Origin: Maribellus comscasis
Lineage (GTDB): Bacteria > Bacteroidota > Bacteroidia > Bacteroidales > Prolixibacteraceae
Direction of reading: 5' to 3'
NCBI RefSeq assembly: GCF_009762775.1
Contig: NZ_CP046401.1
Location: 868,001 to 932,000, forward strand
Length of the DNA stretch: 64,000 nt
Shown in pieces: positions 25,691-35,993 of this stretch. The translations under genes were made by a program, and so were the position numbers. Each line of letters begins with the position of its first letter. Positions within the stretch are counted from its first letter, which is position 1. Under the pieces are notes generated by a model. It did no database searches. It was not told where the DNA came from and saw nothing but the letters and a program-made list of their open reading frames with translations.

Positions 25691-26593
25691 TTATCTATCG
25701 CCGATGAGTTGCTGTTCCCTCATCCATTGAAATGCATAATCGAGCCAGTTCGATTTTGCAGGTTCAAGCGGAAAACCATGTTTGCCAGTTGAGAACAAAT
25801 GCATATCTGCCGGCACATTTTTTTCTTTCATTGCTTCATAAAAACGGATACTGTTTTCAACAGGAACCACATCATCATCCATCGCATGCATTAAAAAAGC
25901 AGATGGTGTATTTTCCGTAACCTGTTTTTCATTGGAAAATAAATCCAATAATTCCGGGCTCGGATTTTCACCTAGCAAATTCTTGCGCGAGCCGACGTGT
26001 GTTAATTCCGGCTGCATCGAAATAACCGGGTAAATAAGCATCATAAAATCGGGACGCAAACTCGTTGATTCATTATTTTGAATATAACTTTTAGAGAAAT
26101 GCGTTCCCGCTGTTGAAGCCAAATGACCACCCGCAGAAAAACCAATAATTCCAATTTTATTCGGATTTACCCCCCACTTTCCGGCATTATCACGTACAAT
26201 TTTAATAGCCCGCTGCGCATCTTGCAAGGGTGCAATGGCTTTATCGCTGCATGTTCGGTCGCTGGGCAAGCGATATTTCAACACAAAAGCAGCCACTCCT
26301 TTTTCATTCATTGCGCGGGCAATCTTATGTCCTTCGTAACTGGCACACACCACTCCGTAACCTCCACCCGGACAAATTACAATTGCCGTTTTCCCGGGGT
26401 CACTTTTTTCAGGAATGTATATAGTAAGCTCAGGCTTAGAAATATTACTGAAAATCCCATTCTTATTAACCTCAGTGTTCTCTGCCTGAATTTCTCCCGG
26501 AATTTGTCCGTCATACAATGGAATTACATGCTGAGAAAATCCTTTGGAACAAACCAGTTGTACAAATAAAATTAAAAACAAAAGTCGCTTCAT
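25691..26593 (-). CDS. Alpha/beta-hydrolase esterase, BD-FAE / acetyl-xylan-esterase-like
   Basis: ATG 26593 is chosen over a GTG nine bases upstream because it gives a clean signal peptide (MKRLLFLILF...GFSQ). The oxyanion loop reads ICPGGGYG (about residue 75), the nucleophile elbow is GFSAGGH (about Ser152), and the probable acid and base lie in AMDDDVVPVEN and GKHGFPLEP. This fits small secreted carbohydrate esterases of the esterase/lipase (HSL or BD-FAE) group. It starts 8 bp past the stop of the GH99-like gene, clearly one operon. It should deacylate the glycan before or after hydrolysis by the surrounding rhamnosidases and mannosidase. Confidence 0.85.
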   Translation of the reverse strand: MKRLLFLILFVQLVCSKGFSQHVIPLYDGQIPGEIQAENTEVNKNGIFSNISKPELTIYIPEKSDPGKTAIVICPGGGYGVVCASYEGHKIARAMNEKGVAAFVLKYRLPSDRTCSDKAIAPLQDAQRAIKIVRDNAGKWGVNPNKIGIIGFSAGGHLASTAGTHFSKSYIQNNESTSLRPDFMMLIYPVISMQPELTHVGSRKNLLGENPSPELLDLFSNEKQVTENTPSAFLMHAMDDDVVPVENSIRFYEAMKEKNVPADMHLFSTGKHGFPLEPAKSNWLDYAFQWMREQQLIGDR

Positions 26594-26601
26594 AATTAAC
26601 A

Positions 26602-28410
26602 CTATTTTCTGGTATAAATAAAATTAAAACGTCCTCCGGGAGCAACATCTCCGTTAACATACCAATCAAGCGGATCAATATCATCCTGCATGTTGTCAGA
26701 CCATTTAAATTCAAGATTAGGCATATGAGTGATTCCTAATTTTTTTAAAGGAATTGTGTACATCATTTTATCTTTTTCTATTTGAGATCTTAGCTCTACA
26801 ATTGTTTTCCATTCTTTATTTTTAAATTCCTGCAACTGATTTCCATTGACGATTCTAAAATCATAACCAGACCATCCGGTGTTGGCTTTTCTGTCGCAAT
26901 TAATATACAGATTCATCCAGTTGCTGCCACTTTTTGCTGTTATATCTTCCCGGGTTTGCACAAAAAAGAAAATATTCTTTTTATCATTTGTCACCTTCAT
27001 TAAATAAAAATCATTACGCCCGGTTTTGTTGATATAATTTTTTTTAGGATTTGATTCTGCCCCCGGATGATTACGAGCCTGCGTATCGCCAATATAATCA
27101 GTATAAACAGGAAATACATTCTCCCAGTCGTCGAACGATTTAATTGTTTTTTGTTTACTGACTTTTGGGAAAGGAGCCGTGCCTTTATAACGCCGGATAT
27201 TCGCCACCATCTGCATGTAATAATTGTCGTTTAAACCTGCTGTTCGCGTTGGTTCAATATCACGGCTATATTCGGGGCTGGCCTGATCGCAAAACCACGA
27301 ATGTTCAGGATTTCCATCCTTACTGTCCCATCTGCCGGCAACCCATTCATTCCAACCTGTTATAAAAATAAAAGGAACATCTTGTTTTAATGCGTAGTCC
27401 CATTGTTCCTGAAAATTATAACCATAAAAAATATCTGTTTCAGGCTTTCCATGTGAGCCGTTACGATAACTCCGGCCCCAGTTATCCATATTTCCGTAAA
27501 ATGCGGAACCGCCCATTCCTGCACCAGGATTTGGATGTTGACACACAGAAACATTTATAATCTCAGCCTCTCCGTTTTTATTGAGATGCACTTTTTGCGG
27601 ACGGGTAAAAGAAATCCAGGGCCAGCCGTTCACTTTTTGGCTTTCATTAGGCCACTGCGACTCACGGAAAGTGAAAAAATTCTGATAGTCATGTCCTGCA
27701 GCTTCCGCTGAAATCCCAATAATTAAAGGCTTTCCATCGAGATAATACCAGCAATCGGGATGGTAATACGGAGCTTCCGGTTTATAATAAGTATCGTAAA
27801 CCTTCTGCATTGTTTCACCCGATTTGGTATTGGTATAATAAACAATTTTGGGAGGATTCTTTCCTTGTTCTCTTATGGCATCCATCGCTCTCATTAAAGC
27901 TTCCGACTGAGCCGGATAAATTGGCCTGTTAGTGGCATCAATTACAACAAAATCGACACCGGCATCGGTTAAAAGCTGCATGCTTCGCAGGTGCACCCAA
28001 TAGTCGTCACCCCGATAATAACCATAAATGGGTTTTCCCCAGAAATACATACCAACCCGTCCTCCCTTATGATAAACCGGCAGTCCCCATAACGGATTAT
28101 CATAATCTTCCAATACCTCGGGATGATTTGGGATAATCTCACTCAAATCCCAATGTATCTCAGCAGTACCATCTCCCTGCCATAAAAAATAGAAAATCCC
28201 CACCTGACGATTCAATTTTGGATTTCCAACACTGTCATTCAAAGGCATAGTTCTTCCCAGTTCATCCGTACCGGCTAACGGTTGTGGAGCAAATCGGTCA
28301 GGGAAAAAATCTTCCGTCTTATTTTTTGTACATCCTGAAAATAATATCAACTGGAAACAAAAAAAGATACATAAGAAATTAAAGTTAGTAGCCTTTATAT
28401 TTTGTTTCAT
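26602..28410 (-). CDS. GH71/99-like lipoprotein with C-terminal carbohydrate-binding-type domain
   Basis: A 602-aa lipoprotein (lipobox LILFSGC). The first 430 residues form a TIM-barrel of the GH71/GH99-like type, with VGIFYFLWQGDGTAE, GVDFVVIDATNRP and ITGWNEWVAGRWD (about residue 350), the last matching the WNEW motif of the shorter neighbour at 24380. The C-terminal 150 residues (NDKKNIFFFVQTREDI, MNLYINCDRKANTGW, GYDFRIVNG) look like a CBM9/DOMON-type beta-sandwich. It may be an endo-acting enzyme or a binding protein for the same glycan. It is 11 bp after GH106 and 8 bp before the esterase. Confidence 0.75.
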   Translation of the reverse strand: MKQNIKATNFNFLCIFFCFQLILFSGCTKNKTEDFFPDRFAPQPLAGTDELGRTMPLNDSVGNPKLNRQVGIFYFLWQGDGTAEIHWDLSEIIPNHPEVLEDYDNPLWGLPVYHKGGRVGMYFWGKPIYGYYRGDDYWVHLRSMQLLTDAGVDFVVIDATNRPIYPAQSEALMRAMDAIREQGKNPPKIVYYTNTKSGETMQKVYDTYYKPEAPYYHPDCWYYLDGKPLIIGISAEAAGHDYQNFFTFRESQWPNESQKVNGWPWISFTRPQKVHLNKNGEAEIINVSVCQHPNPGAGMGGSAFYGNMDNWGRSYRNGSHGKPETDIFYGYNFQEQWDYALKQDVPFIFITGWNEWVAGRWDSKDGNPEHSWFCDQASPEYSRDIEPTRTAGLNDNYYMQMVANIRRYKGTAPFPKVSKQKTIKSFDDWENVFPVYTDYIGDTQARNHPGAESNPKKNYINKTGRNDFYLMKVTNDKKNIFFFVQTREDITAKSGSNWMNLYINCDRKANTGWSGYDFRIVNGNQLQEFKNKEWKTIVELRSQIEKDKMMYTIPLKKLGITHMPNLEFKWSDNMQDDIDPLDWYVNGDVAPGGRFNFIYTRK

Positions 28411-28421
28411 TTCAGTATTAT

Positions 28422-31400
28422 TTAGTATTTAATACATGAAACGATAACTGGCCCCAGTAAACCTGACGATTGCAACTTACTATCTGCTTTATAGGGATTA
28501 TCCAAACACCAGGTTTTTCTTTCGTTTTGAGGTAAATTCTGGTCGCCAATCAGACGGTTTACCCAGGTATTAACGACTTCAATCTTCACTTCATTTTCTC
28601 CGGCTTTTATAGCTTTTGAAATATCGATCTGATACGGTGGAGTCCACACGCCACCAACATAAGTGCCGTTTACTGTAACTTTTGCCATCACAGAAACTTT
28701 CCCCAAATCAATAAAAAACTGCTCATCGGCTGGCAATTCATTCAAATTAAATTTGCTTGAATAAATTGCGGTTCCTGAATAATATTTTATTTTTTCGTCT
28801 GATGAAGAAGTCCAGTCCTGCAAAGAATTAAAAACAACAGGCTCCTCAGGGCCTCGCATTGAGGCATCATACTGAACAGTCCAGGGACCATTCATTTCTA
28901 TTAAAATGGTTGGTTTCGGGAAATTCACTTTTAATCCTGCAGCCTCCGCCTTTTGGGCCTTTTTTCTGAAAACCACAAAAACACTTTCATAAGGAGCCAG
29001 TTCCAACGGAACTTTTATACCGTTTGCCGTTTCCTCGAAAGCCAATAAATTACGCATTGTTCCATCGGTAGCTTTCCACAACTCCGGCTGTTTTTTATCT
29101 ACTCTGAATTCGGGTGAAAAAGTCTGGGTTTCTGAGGTCTGGTTCGAGACAAAATAGATATCTGTATTTTCCAATTTCCGGTGCCCAAAGTGAATACTTT
29201 TATTTTCAGGTAACTTACAGTCGGGAACGCAGCGAATAATATCAAACGCTTCCTCCATTGTCAGTCCATTCAAAATCATTCCCTTGCCAAAAGAATGTGC
29301 TTTAACTTTTCCTCCGTCAACGTCGCCCCACAATTCTTCGGCCATTTGTTTTACCTGTTCGTCGGCTTCCGGCTGATTTTGAAGGCTGGGTGAACGGTTT
29401 GGATCCGGCCCCAAAACAATAGCTCCATCATTAACCAATTGTTTTATTTTTTGCAACAATTCAGGACGCATTGTTTCCAATTTTGGAAGAACCAAAATAC
29501 GGTATTGTGTTCCGTGCGGAAGTGTGAGCAAGCCATCTTCAACCGTCATGTATTTTTCAATAACTTCTGCATTTATATAGTCGAACTGATATCCAACCGG
29601 AAGTTCCGGATCGGTAATTCCTGTCATTTTCGGCGCATCTTCCCCAATAAAATAAGCAGCATCGGCCACGTTTATTCCTTGCTGAAGCATAAAATTGGTT
29701 CGCTTAAGATAATCTGTATAGATATCCATCTGTGAAAACCATGTATTTTTCCGGTTGAACTCATTTCCAAACCAGGCATTTACCCCCGGATTTTTGTCTT
29801 CGTAAGGTTGAGAAACATAAACGTGTAAAATTGTATTGTTGATTCCTTCGGCAAAAAAGCGGTCGCCACGCTGTTTAAACATTGCCGGGTAACGACTAAA
29901 AGCCGGCCCTCCACACGTATTTGATTCTGCTGAAATTTGTATTTTTCCATAAATATGTCCACAGGAAGTTGCTGCGCGGTTTTCAATATTTCCCAAATCA
30001 CCTTCACTCCAGAACTCGCCACCAATTCCATCCGACTGGCCCCCGTACATCAAAAACTCACCAGGAAATCCCCAGTGCCCGTAATTCTCGAGCCAGGTTT
30101 TCAATCCGTATTCATGGCAGGCATCCCGCAAACCGCCCACATAATCGTAAGCCACTTTATCAGCCACCATACGACGCACATCCCACAAAAAACGATCGGA
30201 AGACTCTTCACTGTTTACTACAAAACCTTTATAAACCGGCAAAAACGGAACGGGGTCGTAACCATATCTTTCCTGAAATTCAGCAATAAAATCATCCGTG
30301 AAGTTCTGTCCGCCCATTTCATAACTGTCCTGAACCACTTCTTTAAAACTTTTTCTATCTGCTTCCGGAATTCGTTTTAGAATTTCACCAATAAAACTAT
30401 CAAAATGCTTTTTGATGTGTTTCTTGCTCATTTTGTCAATTTCCAAACCGGTAGCTTCCGGAGAAGCCGGACTATTTTTAACACCGGTAGGCGTCATTCC
30501 TGTGCGCAAAATTACCCAGTCGCCTTCAGGAACATCCCAGGTTAATGTTCCGTCTTCCGCCAGAAATTCTGAAATATCAATCACTTTTGACGCATCAACG
30601 ATCATCGATTTGGCAGGTTCGGCTTGTTGCGGCCACTGGTACTCTTTCCAGTATGGCAACGGCGTTTGATACATTTTCGCCAGCGTTTTTTCAGCATAGC
30701 GTTCAACACGCGGCACTGAAGAAATTGCAACTTCTGCCAAACCACTTTTTCTCTTGTAATCGTTGATAATTAAACGAAAACTTTTTGAAGTAATCTCAGG
30801 AAATGAAATCACTACCGGAGCGAAAGGTTCAAAACCAACATTTAAGGCTGAATTGGAACGATCCATTTCAAATTCGGAAACTGTACGAAATTCACCAGTC
30901 GTTTCTTTTACCTGAAAAATGGCGTTGGCTTTAAAACTCTTTTCAGTGGTTTGAACAGAGAGACTCCGGGCAGTAAATGGCTCTTTGGCATTAAATTCCA
31001 ACGTAAAAGTTTCGCCTTCAGGAAAAACAATTCCTGTGGTTTTATCGCCGTCCAGAATTTGATTCAAACCAGATAGTTTTGGCGACGATGTTACCGTTGC
31101 GCTTTTATTATCTAAAACCAATTCCTTGGGAACCGGGTAAGCCAACGTCTTTACATCCTGAAAAAATTCTGTTGGCTGATTTAATTTTTGATTTAACTTT
31201 TGCGGCCCGGCTACCCGAAGTTCAGAACTCGCCAGGTAACGCATAGCTTCTTCCGGTTTTACCCACGGACCACCACTCTGGCTCCAACCGGGCGAATTAA
31301 AGATACCGATATCAATCCCCAATTCTGTTGCTGTTTTTAATGTTGTGTGCAAAATTTTCCACCACTCATCGCTAAACATTTTCACTTTACCGGCTGGCAT

Positions 31401-31658
31401 TTCATCTAAACCGATATTCCCGATAAAAGCCCGGGTAATTCCGGCCTTTTTCATCGCCTGTAAATCTTTCACTACACCCTCTTCTGAAATATGGTCGGAA
31501 ATCCAGTACCAGTAAACACCGATACGAACCGAATCGGGAGGCGCTACAAACCCCTGTTCCAATGCCCCATCTGAGATATTCTTTTTATCAGTTGAACAGG
31601 AAACAAAATAGGTTGCCAGTAATATAAAAATACAAAGCGGATAATAATTCTTTCTCAT
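28422..31658 (-). CDS. GH106 alpha-L-rhamnosidase-like lipoprotein
   Basis: The frame is open further upstream, but ATG 31658 gives a normal 21-residue lipoprotein signal (MRKNYYPL...FVSC), so I prefer it; an ATG at 31706 is possible. Family marks are VYWYWISDHISEEGVVKDL (about 45-63), GVKDL-type barrel strands, FNSPGWSQSGGPWVKPEEAM (about 124-143) and a C-terminal galactose-binding-like beta-domain (AKVTVNGTYVGGVWTPPYQI, NEVKIEVVNTWVNRLIGD). Length (1078 aa) fits GH106. Family members are inverting, Ca2+-dependent alpha-L-rhamnosidases acting on rhamnogalacturonan-type chains; I did not place the catalytic glutamates. It is a paralogue of the gene at 32579. Confidence 0.93.
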   Translation of the reverse strand: MRKNYYPLCIFILLATYFVSCSTDKKNISDGALEQGFVAPPDSVRIGVYWYWISDHISEEGVVKDLQAMKKAGITRAFIGNIGLDEMPAGKVKMFSDEWWKILHTTLKTATELGIDIGIFNSPGWSQSGGPWVKPEEAMRYLASSELRVAGPQKLNQKLNQPTEFFQDVKTLAYPVPKELVLDNKSATVTSSPKLSGLNQILDGDKTTGIVFPEGETFTLEFNAKEPFTARSLSVQTTEKSFKANAIFQVKETTGEFRTVSEFEMDRSNSALNVGFEPFAPVVISFPEITSKSFRLIINDYKRKSGLAEVAISSVPRVERYAEKTLAKMYQTPLPYWKEYQWPQQAEPAKSMIVDASKVIDISEFLAEDGTLTWDVPEGDWVILRTGMTPTGVKNSPASPEATGLEIDKMSKKHIKKHFDSFIGEILKRIPEADRKSFKEVVQDSYEMGGQNFTDDFIAEFQERYGYDPVPFLPVYKGFVVNSEESSDRFLWDVRRMVADKVAYDYVGGLRDACHEYGLKTWLENYGHWGFPGEFLMYGGQSDGIGGEFWSEGDLGNIENRAATSCGHIYGKIQISAESNTCGGPAFSRYPAMFKQRGDRFFAEGINNTILHVYVSQPYEDKNPGVNAWFGNEFNRKNTWFSQMDIYTDYLKRTNFMLQQGINVADAAYFIGEDAPKMTGITDPELPVGYQFDYINAEVIEKYMTVEDGLLTLPHGTQYRILVLPKLETMRPELLQKIKQLVNDGAIVLGPDPNRSPSLQNQPEADEQVKQMAEELWGDVDGGKVKAHSFGKGMILNGLTMEEAFDIIRCVPDCKLPENKSIHFGHRKLENTDIYFVSNQTSETQTFSPEFRVDKKQPELWKATDGTMRNLLAFEETANGIKVPLELAPYESVFVVFRKKAQKAEAAGLKVNFPKPTILIEMNGPWTVQYDASMRGPEEPVVFNSLQDWTSSSDEKIKYYSGTAIYSSKFNLNELPADEQFFIDLGKVSVMAKVTVNGTYVGGVWTPPYQIDISKAIKAGENEVKIEVVNTWVNRLIGDQNLPQNERKTWCLDNPYKADSKLQSSGLLGPVIVSCIKY

Positions 31659-31734
31659 TAGGTTTAGCTTTTGGTTCCAATTTTTAGTTGTTCTGTTTTT
31701 TTTCATAAAATCCAATTTTGACAGAATGCTCAAC

Positions 31735-32535
31735 TTAATTTTTTAGGGGTTTTGTTAAATCAGCAGTCAAGTTGTTCATTGCTTTTTCCACATCCATATA
31801 TTTTTTCATATCGCGCAAAGCAATTACGGTAAAATCGTTTTCAGAAAGATAGTTCACATACTCTTCAAACAATTCGGGTGGTGTGTTTACCCACGGATGT
31901 TCAATATCGGGCACACCATGGATGGTCAAAACAACAATTTTCCCCTTGCCAGCTTGCCGCAATGCCTCCATAATTTGCGGTTTATTTTCTGCATTCATGG
32001 CCCAACTTGGCACCAGCAACGGATAATCTGATTCAGGCTTATAAACACGACTACCCCCGGCACGGGCAAACCGGTAACCTTTTTCTGATAACACATCTAT
32101 TACTCCCTCGCTTAAACTGTAGCCCGGATAGGCAAAAGTTTCGGGCTTTTTAATACCCAACTCCTCACACTTGTCTTCGATATAATTCAGCTCTTTTAGT
32201 AATTCTTCTTTTGTTAATTTTGCAACAGCAGGATGAGTGCGCGTGTGATTGGCAATTTCAAATCCCATGTTATCCAGTTTTTTAATCATTTGCCAATCCA
32301 TATATTTTGTGGTGTCGCCAAAATTGGGTGGAAATTCGCATATATAGAATGTCGCGCCAAATCCGTGTTTTTTTAGTAAAGGCGCAACAAAATTGTACTG
32401 GCTAATCACTGCATCATCGAAAGTAAGAATGACAGTCTTATCCGGTATGCCCTGTCTTACTATTTGTCCGTTCATATTTGAAACAGCAGTTACCAACAGA
32501 ACAAAACTAAAGAATACAAAACGTTGTGATTTCAT
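31735..32535 (-). CDS. NodB-type polysaccharide deacetylase, secreted
   Basis: ATG 32535 is used in place of a TTG six bases earlier. A signal peptide of about 23 residues (ending NMNG) precedes a NodB homology domain. Motif 1 is TFDDA (D40, D41), motif 2 is NHTRTHP, supplying the metal-binding His pair, and motif 3 resembles FAYPGYS. These metal-dependent enzymes remove N- or O-acetyl groups from polysaccharides. The gene sits between two GH106 genes (43 and 76 bp spacers), so it most likely deacetylates the same rhamnose-rich substrate in the periplasm. Confidence 0.88.
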   Translation of the reverse strand: MKSQRFVFFSFVLLVTAVSNMNGQIVRQGIPDKTVILTFDDAVISQYNFVAPLLKKHGFGATFYICEFPPNFGDTTKYMDWQMIKKLDNMGFEIANHTRTHPAVAKLTKEELLKELNYIEDKCEELGIKKPETFAYPGYSLSEGVIDVLSEKGYRFARAGGSRVYKPESDYPLLVPSWAMNAENKPQIMEALRQAGKGKIVVLTIHGVPDIEHPWVNTPPELFEEYVNYLSENDFTVIALRDMKKYMDVEKAMNNLTADLTKPLKN

Positions 32536-32578
32536 TAACAACTTATTACAGATTAATTTATTTCAAAAACAATTAAAT

Positions 32579-35500
32579 TCAATTGTTCCCATATGAAATT
32601 GTAACCGGCCCCATTAATCCACTCTCTCTCAGAGGCGCATCCATCGATGGTCCGCTTATCATCCATGTTTTTCTGTTTTCTTCTGCTTGCCCGGCATCAT
32701 AAACAAGGCGGTTAAACCACGAGCTTGTCACTTCTATGGTAAGGTCATTTTTCCCTTCCTTTATAGCTTCATTTATATTCAAACGAAATGGCGGAGACCA
32801 CAGCGTTCGCAATTCTTTTCCGTTCAACGACACTACAGCAATCATTTCCACTTTCCCTAAATCCAAAATATAATCCATTTCGGGTTTTACTTCATCCAAA
32901 TTAAAAGAAACAGAATAAGTTGCGGAACCGGAAAAAGCTTTTCCTTCTGAAGAAATTTCCAGATCTTTCCAGGCTGTCAAACTATCGAGTTGAATATTTT
33001 CGGGAGCACCCCAACCACCAGGAAATGAAAGTTCCCACCGTTGATTTAATTCTGCTAAAACTGTTTGCGAGTGCTTTTGAGAAACCTCTTTCTTTTCTTT
33101 GGAATCGTGACGAAATACAATAAAACACGAGCCAGCCTGCGCCAAATCAAAAGATACGACACTCCGATTATTTTCTTCGCGAGTTGCCAAGGAAGTAACT
33201 TCTCCCGTTAACGGATCCCAAAGTTCAGGATTTCCGGAGGTATTAAAACTCAAGTCTCCCTTAAAAGTTTTTCCTGCCGGAGAACAAACAAAATACCAGT
33301 CGGCTCCTTTTACAGAACGATGCAACCACAGTGCATCTCCACCTGTAACGTCGGGTTCTAAATTCAATTTTTCCACCGCTTCAAAAATGGTCATTCCTGA
33401 AATTACGCGACCTTTCCCAACTTGTCTTTCTCCTGTGAATTTGGAGTTATCTCCCCAAATTTTTTGCACAGCGTCATCAAAACGTTTTTGGGCATTTTCT
33501 TTGTCCTTCAAGGTTGCCAAACTCTGCGGTGCACTCCCAACAATGGTAGCTCCTTTTTGAAGCAATTCGTATATTTTCTCCAGCGTTTCCGGTAACATTC
33601 GCTCATTTTCCGGCAGCCACAACAAACGATACGAAAGTCCTTCCGGCGTAACAAGTTTTCCGTCGTCAACAGAAAGGCGGTTTAACAAAATATCGAGGTT
33701 ACAATAATCGTATTTAAAACCTTCGGGGAAAGGTGCATTTTGGTTTGGTTTGTGACTTATTTCGTCGCCCAGATACCAAAGCACATCCGAAACCGGTTTT
33801 CCGCGTTCCAGCAAATAATTGCATCGCGAGAGATAATTAACAAATTCCGGCATGTGCTTCCACCAGGTTTGTCCGCGCAAAAAAGGCGTCCCGATAGAAG
33901 ATCCAAAAGAAGTTCCCGGCGGCAAAAAGTCAGTTCGCGGGTTGTGCGTGTAAGTATGAAACACCTGATGAGTCACGCCATCGACAGCTTTTATATTTGC
34001 AATTTCTTTTAGCATTGAAAGGTGCTCATCCCAGGTTAAATCAAACGAAGTAAATGCTTCGGCTGCCACACGCGGTTTGCCATACAAACGAGCCGCAGAA
34101 ACCGTAGGTTTTATAGGTTTAAAATTGGAAGAGCCCACAAAATTATCAGAAAGTGGTTGCCAATATTCACACATCGGAACATCGGCATATTTGTAATATT
34201 CCAGGATATCAGCCGGAAAAATATCTCCGGCAGCAGTTTCGTAAGCAACGGTTAAACCATTTTGTTTGCCCAATTCAGCCATCCGTCCGTAAAATTTATT
34301 GGCAAATAAATCTCCAATTGTAGAACGCCAATCGAGCAGAAAATCAGAAGTGGTTTCCTGATCATTTATTACATAACCAAACACAGCCGGTAGCCATTTT
34401 CGCAGGGCATATCCGGAAATACTATCGAAATCGCTTTCCATATTTTTTGTCCATGTTTGCGTTTCGCACTCCCAACTATCGAGCAGCATTCCATTCAGCA
34501 AACCACCCGCTAACGGACCATTTGCGAGGCGGCCGATGTAACCTGCAAAATGCGAATCCGGTCCAATTTCCGATAGCTTGTTACATTCCCAGCCCGTTCC
34601 TTCCGGAGGAGCTGGCGCATTTTTCTTCCCCGTATTTACATGCCCGATTCGAAGCACTGTCCATTTTCCCGCAGGAGCATTCCATTTTAAATGCCCGCTT
34701 TCGTTCATTTTCTCAGAAATATCCAAAATTTTGGAAGGATCTATAAACGCTTCCACCGACTGACTCGGGTGTTCACTTCCGCGAACAAATCCGCGCAGTG
34801 TCCATCCTGCTTCAGCTTCCCAATTATTTTTTCGGGCAGCCGAAAGAAAATCCATTCCGGTCAAAGTCATTTCATGCTGGTTCTGAATATTTATACGGTA
34901 GGTTTGTACATTCTCTACTTCGGAGCAAGCCAACGAAATGGGTTTATAATCCTGCCAGTTTGAAGGAGGCATTTCTATATTTAAAATATCTTTTGTTTTA
35001 TTTTCTGAAAGGACAGCCTGCACCTGAATTTTTATGCCGGGTTCGTAAGCCCAGTTTGAATTAAAACTTCGCACGGAAGAAAATTGAATTGTGCGCAACG
35101 TTTCTGAGCCGGAAAAACTTAGCTCCATCCAATGCGACTGACCTTCAGAAACCGGTGGCAACTTCAACTTATCTGTTTTTCCTAAAAAGAAATCCTTCCA
35201 AAGCACCCCGTTTTCACCGGTTACATTTTGAGGAATCAACTTTTCACCAGTATCTCCCTGTGGCGTTGGGAAAGCTAAAACAGCAACTTCCTGATAATCC
35301 CGCCATTCTTCTTTGCTTGGTTGAGGAACCAACAAGGTGGTATCTACAACTCCCGACACATCTGTTCGACTGTAAACGAGGTGGCGCATTGCATTTTCGG
35401 GCTTAATCCAGGGGCCGCCAGACATGGCCCAGCCCGGACAGTTTTGCATGGTAAAACGCAATCCGAGACGCTTGCATTCTTCCGCAGTAAATTTCACTGC

Positions 35501-35848
35501 ATCGTCCCAATTCGGACTTAAACAGGCAATTTGTTCATCAACCCCCGGCCATGGTCCGCCAAACTGCCCATGAAACAACTGAATACCGGAAATACCAGCT
35601 CCGGCAATGGCCTCCAAGTCGGCAGTGATTCCTTCTTTTGCCACATTCCCACCAATAAAATGAAACCAGGTTTCCGGGTGATAAATTTTTGGTGGCGATA
35701 AAAACAATTCCTCATCGTATTTCCCGAAAGATCGATTTAACTCCGTTTTTGAAGGGACAACCGGAATTTGTTTTTGTAAGTTTTGAGAACAAGAATATAA
35801 ACAGAATATTCCGCAGAATAATAATATAAGTTGTCTTATTTCCAACAT
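32579..35848 (-). CDS. GH106 alpha-L-rhamnosidase-like lipoprotein (second copy)
   Basis: A 1089-aa lipoprotein (lipobox FCLYSCSQ) with the GH106 signature TWFHFIGGNVAKEGITADLE (about 60-79), MQNCPGWAMSGGPWIKPENA (about 129-148) and a C-terminal beta-domain with MIAVVSLNGKELRTLWSPPF and NRLVYDAGQ. It shares architecture with the copy at 28422 but diverges strongly, for example FHFIGG versus WYWISDH, so the pair probably splits specificity by linkage or branch point instead of being a recent duplication. It is preceded by a 145-bp spacer after GH78 (35994), which could hold an internal promoter, and followed by the deacetylase. Confidence 0.9.
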   Translation of the reverse strand: MLEIRQLILLFCGIFCLYSCSQNLQKQIPVVPSKTELNRSFGKYDEELFLSPPKIYHPETWFHFIGGNVAKEGITADLEAIAGAGISGIQLFHGQFGGPWPGVDEQIACLSPNWDDAVKFTAEECKRLGLRFTMQNCPGWAMSGGPWIKPENAMRHLVYSRTDVSGVVDTTLLVPQPSKEEWRDYQEVAVLAFPTPQGDTGEKLIPQNVTGENGVLWKDFFLGKTDKLKLPPVSEGQSHWMELSFSGSETLRTIQFSSVRSFNSNWAYEPGIKIQVQAVLSENKTKDILNIEMPPSNWQDYKPISLACSEVENVQTYRINIQNQHEMTLTGMDFLSAARKNNWEAEAGWTLRGFVRGSEHPSQSVEAFIDPSKILDISEKMNESGHLKWNAPAGKWTVLRIGHVNTGKKNAPAPPEGTGWECNKLSEIGPDSHFAGYIGRLANGPLAGGLLNGMLLDSWECETQTWTKNMESDFDSISGYALRKWLPAVFGYVINDQETTSDFLLDWRSTIGDLFANKFYGRMAELGKQNGLTVAYETAAGDIFPADILEYYKYADVPMCEYWQPLSDNFVGSSNFKPIKPTVSAARLYGKPRVAAEAFTSFDLTWDEHLSMLKEIANIKAVDGVTHQVFHTYTHNPRTDFLPPGTSFGSSIGTPFLRGQTWWKHMPEFVNYLSRCNYLLERGKPVSDVLWYLGDEISHKPNQNAPFPEGFKYDYCNLDILLNRLSVDDGKLVTPEGLSYRLLWLPENERMLPETLEKIYELLQKGATIVGSAPQSLATLKDKENAQKRFDDAVQKIWGDNSKFTGERQVGKGRVISGMTIFEAVEKLNLEPDVTGGDALWLHRSVKGADWYFVCSPAGKTFKGDLSFNTSGNPELWDPLTGEVTSLATREENNRSVVSFDLAQAGSCFIVFRHDSKEKKEVSQKHSQTVLAELNQRWELSFPGGWGAPENIQLDSLTAWKDLEISSEGKAFSGSATYSVSFNLDEVKPEMDYILDLGKVEMIAVVSLNGKELRTLWSPPFRLNINEAIKEGKNDLTIEVTSSWFNRLVYDAGQAEENRKTWMISGPSMDAPLRESGLMGPVTISYGNN

Positions 35849-35993
35849 AAATACAAAACTTAGGTTACTGATTTAGATGTATTATTTTGAATATTATTTA
35901 AAACATATATCCCAATTTAACTCTGAACATATAATAGAAAGAAGAAAAGAGTAAAAAAACAGACAGCAGGTACTAATTTTTTTAGAATTACTT

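Noticed and set aside
29921..30380. Overlapping antisense frames of 122 and 147 aa within GH106
   Set aside because: Both are on the opposite strand of a well-supported GH106 gene and read as basic, His/Pro-rich shadow translations.
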